Shown here piece after piece: positions 56,660 through 63,075 of a stretch of DNA of 64,000 nucleotides (position 1 is its first letter; every line of letters begins with the position of its first letter). The stretch is from assembly GCA_002294045.1 (NCBI GenBank), contig DBEP01000027.1:1-64000 (forward strand). The letters run 5' to 3'. The DNA is from Lachnoclostridium sp. UBA903. Its GTDB lineage: Bacteria > Bacillota > Clostridia > Lachnospirales > Lachnospiraceae. The notes below the pieces were generated by a model. That model had not been told where the DNA came from. It saw nothing but the letters and a program-made list of their open reading frames with translations, and did no database searches. Position numbers and translations under genes: made by a program.

Positions 56660-56722
56660 CAGATGTTTTATGCAATAGGGGCCGGCATAAATAATGAAAG
56701 AAAAAGAAAGGAATGGAAAATT

Positions 56723-57652
56723 ATGAAAAATCTGGCGCATGGAAAGGAAGGTTGGTTTAAACGGAGGGACTCCGTGCAAAGTTATCTGATGATCACTCCC
56801 ATGTTAATTGGTTTCCTTCTGTTTACAATCTATCCGATGTTCTGGCTGATCCGATGGTCATGGTTCAGCTATGACGGTATGACGGCAGCGGAGTTCATTG
56901 GATTTGATAATTACATCCGTGCGTTTACAAGAGATGAAAGGTATTGGCAGTCATTATTCAACACGTTTTTAATCGTGGGGGGAAAATTGATTATGGAGAT
57001 TCCGCTGGCCTTGTTTCTGGCGGTAGTTTTGAACAGTCAAAAGAAAATCAATGCATTTTTCCGCACCATCTTTTTTTCACCGGCAATTGTCAGTACGGCT
57101 ATCGTGGGTATTGTGTTCTATTTAGTTTTTGAGCCGTTTAGGGGACCGGTGAATCTGTTAGGGAAGGAATTCGGACTGATATCAAAAAATGTGAACTGGT
57201 TCGGAACAAAAGGGCTTGCAAATACGGTAATTATTCTGGCCAGTGTTTGGCGGGGCTTTGGAACAAATATGATATTCTTCATAATGGGTTTGCAAAATAT
57301 CTCTGCGGATGTTTATGAATGTGCGGCTTTAGACGGGGTTAATACCTATACAAGGTTTACAAAAATCACCCTTCCCTTGCTTGCTCCTACTATAAAAACA
57401 GTCATGATGCTGTTTATAGTGAATGGAATTAAGATGTCAGATATGGTATTAGCACTTACCAACGGACAGCCCGGCGGCTCTACGGAAGTGGTAATGTCCT
57501 ACACCTTTAAATACTTCTTTTCCTATGGTTCTGCGGATACGATCAGCCAATATGGATATTCTTCCGCTTTAGCTGTTATAACTGCTTTGATCCTGAGTCT
57601 TCTGGTCGGCTCTTTTCTTAAGGCTACAAAGCGGGTCGGAGACTTTTATTAA
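56723..57652 (+). CDS. ABC importer permease (MalF/UgpA-like)
   Basis: A 309-residue CUT1 permease with YLMITPMLIGFLLFTIYPMF and ATPase-contact loop ECAALDGVNT, with Cys replacing the first Ala of EAA. ATG 56723 has AAAGGA about ten bases upstream; the frame is open to 56600, but that would pass through the stem-loop at 56640. It pairs with 57728. Confidence 0.9.
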   Translation: MKNLAHGKEGWFKRRDSVQSYLMITPMLIGFLLFTIYPMFWLIRWSWFSYDGMTAAEFIGFDNYIRAFTRDERYWQSLFNTFLIVGGKLIMEIPLALFLAVVLNSQKKINAFFRTIFFSPAIVSTAIVGIVFYLVFEPFRGPVNLLGKEFGLISKNVNWFGTKGLANTVIILASVWRGFGTNMIFFIMGLQNISADVYECAALDGVNTYTRFTKITLPLLAPTIKTVMMLFIVNGIKMSDMVLALTNGQPGGSTEVVMSYTFKYFFSYGSADTISQYGYSSALAVITALILSLLVGSFLKATKRVGDFY

Positions 57653-57727
57653 GAAGAGGAGATATATTCTGCACTCATTACAAAATTTAAGTTGGCGAAA
57701 AACAGCAGAATAGAAACGAGGTATATT

Positions 57728-58570
57728 ATGAAAATCAAACGAAAACTTTCTTCCATCGCACTGTACATCGCTCTTAGTTTTTTGGCGGTTATTGTAATTT
57801 TTCCGGTGTTTTATGTAGTGGTTTCTTCCTTCAAAACTACAGGAGCAATATTAACCTCTTCCTCTTTTTTTCCGGAAAAGATTTCATTTGGCAATTACAT
57901 CCGGGCCTGGGAGGAATCTAATTTTAAAAAATATATATGGAACAGTATTTTTATGTGCGGCACCATTGTGCTCGGAACGATTATCACTTCCATCACTTCG
58001 GGTTATGTATTCTCACGAGGAAAATTCCACTGGAAAAAGCCTCTTTTGGCACTGATTACATTTTCTATGTTTATCTCAGCCGGAAGTTTATACCTTTACC
58101 CCCAGCTGCAGACTGCAATGAAACTGCATCTGAATAACTCGCTGTGGGGCGTTATCATTATTTACATCTTCGGAATCAATGTGACACAGCTGTACCTTTC
58201 AAAGGGGTTTATTGACGGAATTCCAAAGGAAATTGATGAAGCAGCCAAGATGGATGGATGCAGCTTCTTTAAAATCTTCCGGCATATCATCTTTCCTCTG
58301 ACAAAACCCCTGGTCGCTACAGTAGGCCTGCTGTCTTTTATGAATTCCTGGAATGATTACCTGCTTCCCATGGTATTTACATTAGGGAATCCGGACAAAC
58401 AGCCTTTGGTAGTTGGGATCATTTCTATGAAGAATGCCGGGGAAGCAATATCATCATGGGATTTAATGATGGCGGGAACCGTAATGGCCGTCATGCCAAT
58501 GTTAATTGTATTTATCACATTAAATAAGTACTTTGTAGCCGGATTAACCAGCGGAGCAGTTAAGGGCTAG
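57728..58570 (+). CDS. ABC importer permease (MalG/UgpE-like)
   Basis: A 280-residue permease with ALYIALSFLAVIVIFPVFYV, loop EAAKMDGCSF and C-terminus YFVAGLTSGAVKG. ATG 57728 has GAGGT six bases upstream; an in-frame TTG at 57692 lacks a ribosome-binding site. It completes the fifth importer and is followed 27 bases later by the aldolase gene. Confidence 0.9.
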   Translation: MKIKRKLSSIALYIALSFLAVIVIFPVFYVVVSSFKTTGAILTSSSFFPEKISFGNYIRAWEESNFKKYIWNSIFMCGTIVLGTIITSITSGYVFSRGKFHWKKPLLALITFSMFISAGSLYLYPQLQTAMKLHLNNSLWGVIIIYIFGINVTQLYLSKGFIDGIPKEIDEAAKMDGCSFFKIFRHIIFPLTKPLVATVGLLSFMNSWNDYLLPMVFTLGNPDKQPLVVGIISMKNAGEAISSWDLMMAGTVMAVMPMLIVFITLNKYFVAGLTSGAVKG

Positions 58571-58597
58571 GAAAAAATATAAAAAGAAAGGATGCAA

Positions 58598-59533
58598 ATG
58601 GATATGGAAAAATTATTGACAGGCGTGTTACCGGCGCTGGTAACACCATTGGATGAGGAAGGAAATGTAAAAGCAGAACTGGCTGGGGCTTTCGTGAACC
58701 TGTACTTACAGCAAAAAGCAGATGGACTTTACATGCTTGGCTGGACGGGAGAAGGAGCCCATCTGCCTGTGGAGAAGCGGAAGATATGGGCTGAAGCAGT
58801 ATTGGCTGAAGGCAGGGATAAGCTTCCTGTTTTTGTACATGTGGGTTATAATGAAAATCTGGATGATTCGGTAGAGCTGGCTGCCCACGCGGAGCAGTGC
58901 GGTGCTTATGCGGTAGCTTCGGTGGGAATTTCAGAAAAGGCGACCCTGGAAGACAATGTAGCTTATTTTAAGCGAATTGCGAAAGCAGCTCCCAACACTC
59001 CGTTTTATATCTATTGGGTAGCTTCCGGTAAAACGTTGACAGGAGGCCGTCCGGTGAATCCGGATGAACTTTTAATAGCAATGGAGGCAGTACCCACCTT
59101 TAGAGGAATTAAGTTTACGGATAATAATTTTTACATACTGGAGAGATTTAAAAAATACAGGCCTGATTTAAATATTCTGACAGGTGCGGATGAACTGGCC
59201 ATCTGTTCGCAGATAATGGGAGCAGACGGAAATATCGGTGCACTTCAGGCAGTTACCTGTTACCATCATAAACTGATTTTCTGGAAGATACTGGAAGGGG
59301 ATTATAAGGCGGCAAAGGAACTTCAATACCGTGCAAACGAAGTAGCTGAAGTCTATAACAGAGCGGAGGTAGGAAACCTGCCGGGAATCAAGCTTATATT
59401 AGACCGTGTTTATCAGGTCCCCGTTGGCATCTGCTCCCTTGATGGTCCGTTTGCAGGTCATAAAATCCCTAAACAGGCCGCAGAGCATTTGATAGATGTA
59501 TTCCGTAAAAATATTGTTACCGCACCGCTTTAA
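58598..59533 (+). CDS. Dihydrodipicolinate synthase/N-acetylneuraminate lyase family aldolase
   Basis: A 311-residue TIM-barrel class I aldolase. Schiff-base Lys172 lies in GIKFTDNNFY, and Tyr137 in FYIYW, the arrangement of N-acetylneuraminate lyase. The substrate loop reads GWTGEGAHL, where the family usually has GSTGE. GADE and GADGNIGALQ near 200-225 fit the lyase subfamily. It probably cleaves a 2-keto sugar acid to pyruvate plus an aldehyde; sialic acid or a pectin-derived keto acid are both possible. ATG 58598 has AAAGGA five bases upstream. It is in the operon with importer 55159-58570. Confidence 0.85.
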   Translation: MDMEKLLTGVLPALVTPLDEEGNVKAELAGAFVNLYLQQKADGLYMLGWTGEGAHLPVEKRKIWAEAVLAEGRDKLPVFVHVGYNENLDDSVELAAHAEQCGAYAVASVGISEKATLEDNVAYFKRIAKAAPNTPFYIYWVASGKTLTGGRPVNPDELLIAMEAVPTFRGIKFTDNNFYILERFKKYRPDLNILTGADELAICSQIMGADGNIGALQAVTCYHHKLIFWKILEGDYKAAKELQYRANEVAEVYNRAEVGNLPGIKLILDRVYQVPVGICSLDGPFAGHKIPKQAAEHLIDVFRKNIVTAPL

Positions 59534-59604
59534 GGATACCAAATAAAAAAGTATTTTTGGAGTTTATAGTGTTATATGGGTCCTGAACCAATTAAAAATA
59601 TCTG

Positions 59605-59633
59605 TTGAAAAGAAGAATAATATATGATATTAT
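59605..59633 (+). promoter_or_regulatory. Promoter of the erm leader
   Basis: TTGAAA (59605-59610), 17-base spacer, TATTAT (59628-59633). Transcription would start near 59,640, just before the leader peptide. Confidence 0.6.
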
Positions 59634-59668
59634 AGTTATGATTTTAAGGATTGGAGGGTTGCTTAAAA

Positions 59669-59710
59669 ATGTGTGGATTTATTAAATTCCGTTTTTTTTA
59701 CTTTATTTAA
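59669..59710 (+). CDS. Leader peptide with a +X+ macrolide-stalling motif (13 aa)
   Basis: MCGFIKFRFFYFI, followed by TAA. GGAGGG (59653-59658) lies ten bases before the ATG. Residues 6-8 are Lys-Phe-Arg, matching the R/K-x-R/K motif at which macrolide-bound ribosomes stall (known for ErmD-type leaders). It lies about 510 bases upstream of an Erm-family gene in a leader with two terminators, so it is best read as the drug sensor of an attenuator. Confidence 0.65.
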   Translation: MCGFIKFRFFYFI

Positions 59711-59816
59711 CTAATTTAATAGTGAGTAAAGTCTCTGCCTGTGTGCAGAGTAGCCGGGATTAGTCTGCCTGTTTTTAAGAAAACCTTATTAACAATAAAT
59801 ATTAAAGAAGTGCGTT

Positions 59817-59847
59817 AAAAAGGAGGGACAAATCTGCCCTCTTTTTT
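59817..59847 (+). terminator. Leader terminator 1 (attenuator)
   Basis: Stem AAAAAGGAGGG/CCCTCTTTTTT (59817-59827 with 59837-59847, one G-U pair). Its 5' arm can also pair with 59768-59778 (CCT and TTTTTAA), giving a possible antiterminator. The remaining leader, 59850-60040, has an AATTATCT/AGATAATT hairpin (59916-59939). Confidence 0.75.
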
Positions 59848-60042
59848 GTATGCCTGAAAAACAGATGTTTACAATTAAGAAACAGAAATTATATCATGAT
59901 GCGGGATTCATACTGAATTATCTTCTATTTGAGATAATTTATAAATTCTTAAAAGCCGTATTATGGAATCATCGAAGTTAGTTAATTTGGATTTATAGAT
60001 ATGGAATCTCTCATTCTGCCATATTTTTTCCGTCTGCTCTAT

Positions 60043-60068
60043 ACACAGGTTGCGGCCTGTGTTTTTTT
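60043..60068 (+). terminator. Leader terminator 2
   Basis: ACACAGG/CCTGTGT (60043-60049 with 60056-60062), six-base loop, T-run to 60068. A 32-codon open frame (60001-60099, weak ribosome-binding site) would run through this stem if translated. Confidence 0.85.
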
Positions 60069-60190
60069 ATGCAATAGGAAATTGCGTCCTATTGCATAAA
60101 AACCCGACCGGCGGGAGGCGTATGACGCGCTATGGAAATTTGTCACTTAGGAGACAGCGTGTCAGCGCTGGAATCTGACAGGCCGGATTT
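60064..60190 (+). repeat. Structured intergenic element, copy C, in the erm leader
   Basis: Starts in the T-run of terminator 2 with a perfect 16-bp stem (60064-60079 with 60087-60102). CCC-GACCGG follows, then TGACGCGC/GCGTGTCA (60123-60130 with 60157-60164, one G-U pair) around a TGTC/GACA hairpin, and a final AATCTG/CGGATT hairpin (60172-60177 with 60184-60189). It ends about 30 bases before the erm start. Confidence 0.8.
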
Positions 60191-60220
60191 AAGATAATGA
60201 ATGCAGAATGGAGAATAAAC

Positions 60221-61063
60221 ATGAGACAAGATAAAAAACATCGCAAGGTCAGAAAATGCAAGTCTGAACCAAATTTTTCAGGACAGCATTTGCTTCACAA
60301 CAAGCAAATCATCCGACAAATTATTAAAGCAGCACAGATTAAATCTAAGGATACCGTTATTGACCTGGGAGCAGGGAAAGGAGCACTTACTTTGGATTTG
60401 GCGAAGAAGGCAAAACGGGTGATAGCAATTGAAAATGATATGGATTTTGCGGAAATACTCCGCGAAAAAGTAAAGGATTATCCCAATATCACTGTAATTG
60501 AAAACGATATATTAAAATACAGGTTTCCCAGGTCACCTTTTTATGTGGTATCGAATATTCCGTATGCCATAACGACACCCATAATGGAGAAACTTCTTGA
60601 TAAGCCGGTAAATGCCCTGCAAGGAGCCGTAATTACCATGGAAAAGGGAGCTGCAAAACGTTTTACAAAAGTTCCTGTCACAGACCCGCGTATTCTGGTA
60701 TGGAGAATATGGTTCCAGATGGAGATAGTAAGAGTGGTTTCTAAAAATAACTTTTCTCCCCCGCCCAAAGTAGATTCCGCCGTGTTGAAAATCAGAAGAA
60801 GAGTTAATCCGTTAATCCAGCCCGAACAATATCTCCAATTCAGAGGGCTTGCACAGTACGGGCTGAAATATCCGGAATTACCGATTTATAAAGCATTGGC
60901 AGGTGTATTTACTCCTGCCCAGATAAAACAGTTGGTAAAAGAACTGGGTGTGGACCGGGAGATGCCTGTTTATTTACTGGACCAATACCAGTGGGGAACC
61001 GTATTTCAGACAATGGTTCAATATGTGGAAGTCTTCCGCTGGCCTAAGCCTGAGAAAAGGTAA
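60221..61063 (+). CDS. erm: Erm-family 23S rRNA adenine-N6 methyltransferase
   Basis: A 280-residue methyltransferase of the ErmD-like type, with N-terminal NFSGQHLLHNKQII, SAM-binding VIDLGAGKGALT (about residues 45-56) and the catalytic NIPYAITTPIM motif (about 112). The C-terminal domain has FSPPPKVDSAVL. It should methylate A2058 of 23S rRNA, giving macrolide-lincosamide-streptogramin B resistance. ATG 60221 has GGAG seven bases upstream; the ATG at 60197 is less likely. The very basic N-terminus (DKKHRKVRK) fits rRNA binding. Expression is probably controlled by the long leader with stalling peptide and terminators. KsgA is the main alternative, but the motifs favour Erm. Confidence 0.88.
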   Translation: MRQDKKHRKVRKCKSEPNFSGQHLLHNKQIIRQIIKAAQIKSKDTVIDLGAGKGALTLDLAKKAKRVIAIENDMDFAEILREKVKDYPNITVIENDILKYRFPRSPFYVVSNIPYAITTPIMEKLLDKPVNALQGAVITMEKGAAKRFTKVPVTDPRILVWRIWFQMEIVRVVSKNNFSPPPKVDSAVLKIRRRVNPLIQPEQYLQFRGLAQYGLKYPELPIYKALAGVFTPAQIKQLVKELGVDREMPVYLLDQYQWGTVFQTMVQYVEVFRWPKPEKR

Positions 61064-61128
61064 ACAGATATTTAATTTAACGTTCCGTCATTTTGCCGGA
61101 CATATTCAAATTTTGAGCATTTAAATCC

Positions 61129-61190
61129 GTGGGAGTTCAGTCAGGACGGGTGAAAAGGGGAAATTTTCAGCGCCTTGACTAAACTCCCAC
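61129..61190. other. 15-bp imperfect inverted repeat between convergent genes
   Basis: 61129-61143 mirrors 61176-61190 with one mismatch; the loop is 32 bases. No T-tract follows, but its place between the erm end and the diguanylate cyclase end suggests a bidirectional terminator. Confidence 0.5.
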
Positions 61191-61196
61191 ATAAAC

Positions 61197-62027
61197 TTAA
61201 TCCCAAACCCGGTTTCTGCCTTTCTTTTTTGCCTGGTATAATTTTATATCAGCTAATTCCACGATTTTATCAACCGTATTTACACCGCTTTCTTTATAAA
61301 CGGTCTGTACGCCAAAGCTGCAGGTTATCTTTAAAGTATAAGAGTGAATGCAAAAATTCCTCTTTTCCACTGCACTGCGGATACGGTTAGCAATTCTTAC
61401 GGCGTTAACTTCGCTGATTCCGGGAAGGCAGATGAGAATTTCGTCACCGCCGTAACGGGCTATCCATCCGTCTTTTTTACGTAGCTGCTGGCAAAACACC
61501 CCGGAAACTTCCTTCAGCACATGGTCTCCGATAATATGCCCGTATTTGTCATTGATTTTTTTAAAGCAATCTATATCAGCATAAATGACAGATAAGGGCT
61601 TGTTTTTCTGGAAGGCGTGGGTTAAGTCAATCGGCAGCTGTTCATCAATATATCTGCGATTATAAAGACTGGTAAGAGAATCCGTAACGGCTAACTTCCG
61701 GATATGCTTAAACATCATTTTTTGCTCCGCAGGTACGTGTGAATCCTCCTGCTTTTTGGCGCTTTGTATCAGTTCCAGATGACAGGAATGTCCGCAGATA
61801 GATACGGGAATGGTGACGGTGATGACCGTTAAGCGGCTGTTCTCACTGATAGAAAAGAACGCATCATAACAGCCTGTACAGGAGACAGGAGTTTCAGGGG
61901 GCATGTCCGAATTTTGGCTGTCGTATAATATTTCCTTACTATCCGCATCCAAAATCCGGATGACAGGATAAAATTTTTGGAGCATCCCTATGGATGCAAT
62001 AGTCTGGTCTAAGCTTTCGAATTTCAT
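61197..62027 (-). CDS. Diguanylate cyclase (GGDEF domain)
   Basis: A 276-residue cytosolic protein. The N-terminal part (about 1-105) is a PAS-like sensor region with Cys pairs (SCTGC; ICGHSCHL) that might bind metal or a cluster. The GGDEF domain (about 115-275) has the active-site motif RYGGDEILI, with DIDCFKKINDKYGH before it. It should make cyclic di-GMP from two GTP. No inhibitory-site RxxD was clearly seen before GGDEI. It is a single gene, convergent with erm. Confidence 0.9.
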   Translation of the reverse strand: MKFESLDQTIASIGMLQKFYPVIRILDADSKEILYDSQNSDMPPETPVSCTGCYDAFFSISENSRLTVITVTIPVSICGHSCHLELIQSAKKQEDSHVPAEQKMMFKHIRKLAVTDSLTSLYNRRYIDEQLPIDLTHAFQKNKPLSVIYADIDCFKKINDKYGHIIGDHVLKEVSGVFCQQLRKKDGWIARYGGDEILICLPGISEVNAVRIANRIRSAVEKRNFCIHSYTLKITCSFGVQTVYKESGVNTVDKIVELADIKLYQAKKKGRNRVWD

Positions 62028-62302
62028 GTTAATCCGTTCCTTTTTATCAAGGTGTGCTGATACTGCCCTGAAGTCAAAATTACTGTTAATAGTTTTTTGG
62101 GGGATAAATGGTGTTTAAATCTGTTCCAGCCTTTCTTCCGGAGTTCCCGGTATTACATTGCATATAAGCGGATTTTATCAGTATGTATAAGAACAATGCT
62201 TTCGTGGTATTCTATAAGAATATATTTTAATATACTTTTAGTATGTTTTCAACCCTGATTGTATTCTTTAAGATTACTATAAAGGAGGCTTAGAGATATA
62301 TT

Positions 62303-62629
62303 ATGCTTAACAGAAAAGAATTAGGCACTGCCATCAAGAATGCCCGCATGGAAAATAAATTAACGCAGGAAAAACTGGCGGAACTGCTTAGTATTACACC
62401 TGTGCATGTCAAACAGCTTGAAGCGGGGACCAGATTGCCGTCCGTTGAAGTTCTTCATAATATCGCCGTCACATTAAACTTCTCCGTTGATGAGGTTTTC
62501 TTTCCCGGAAAATCGGCTGACACGGAATTAATGGGTAAAATTGAACGAATTCTGCGTCTATGTACGCACCACGAGTTACGTGTGGTTTATGCTACAGCCA
62601 GTGCTTTAAAAGATAAGGATTTTATGTAA
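62303..62629 (+). CDS. XRE-family helix-turn-helix regulator
   Basis: A 108-residue protein with an N-terminal XRE/Cro domain (residues 5-60: LGTAIKNARMENKLTQEKLA, then ITPVHVKQLEAGTRLPSVEV). The remaining 45 residues are a small helical tail. AAAGGAGG is 14 bases from the ATG, longer than usual. Target genes are unknown; it could act locally or as a general regulator. Confidence 0.85.
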   Translation: MLNRKELGTAIKNARMENKLTQEKLAELLSITPVHVKQLEAGTRLPSVEVLHNIAVTLNFSVDEVFFPGKSADTELMGKIERILRLCTHHELRVVYATASALKDKDFM

Positions 62630-62657
62630 AATAATTGCAGACAGGCAGAAATGAAAT

Positions 62658-62688
62658 GGGATGCGTGAACATTAATCACGTCATCTCA
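62658..62688 (+). terminator. Weak hairpin after the XRE gene
   Basis: GGGATG-CGTGA pairs with TCACG-T-CATCTC around an ACATTAA loop. No T-tract. Otherwise the 62630-62889 gap shows nothing clear. Confidence 0.4.
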
Positions 62689-62889
62689 TGGCTGTTTGTC
62701 CGGTTTGTACTTGCATTTTAGTTCTGCGGAAAATATGATGGACATTTGGAAATATTTATTATATGACGCGGCGGGAGAGCCCGTCGGTTAATAATATACA
62801 TTAAAAGATTGTGCCCTTTTGTCAAAAACAAGAGTAATCATGCAGGTTGCTTTATTTGCGGACCATTTATAAAAAAATATTGTGAACTA

Positions 62890-62943
62890 TTGACATAAGC
62901 GTTGATATATAGTAATATAAAAAATGAAATATGAAACGTTTCA
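62890..62943 (+). promoter_or_regulatory. Promoter with a LacI-type operator
   Basis: TTGACA (62890-62895), 17-base spacer, TAATAT (62913-62918). TGAAACGTTTCA, a perfect 12-base palindrome with the central CG of LacI-family sites, lies at 62932-62943, just past the expected start point. Confidence 0.75.
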
Positions 62944-62995
62944 CTCTTTATAAATTAGATAAAAAGTACAAAACTGCTTTTTTTATTATAAAAAT

Positions 62996-63009
62996 ATGAA
63001 ACGATTCAT
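62996..63009 (+). promoter_or_regulatory. Second LacI-type operator
   Basis: ATGAAACGATTCAT is a near-palindrome with the same centre, 64 bases from the first site. Two sites at this spacing suit repression by looping or two bound dimers. A catabolite-control (cre) role is possible, but the sites are shorter than the cre consensus. Confidence 0.6.
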
Positions 63010-63075
63010 ATTTTCCAGGTATTTTTCAGATAGTTTCCGTAAGTACATAAAATTTTTGAAAGAAGGAGAATGGTA

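Noticed and set aside
60221..61063. KsgA (16S dimethyltransferase) instead of Erm
   Set aside because: The NFSGQHLLHN start, basic N-terminus and ErmD-like C-terminus, with an inducible-type leader, fit Erm better.
62932..63009. Catabolite-responsive (cre) elements
   Set aside because: The palindromes lack the purine/pyrimidine positions beside CG of the 14-base cre consensus; a dedicated LacI-family site is more likely.
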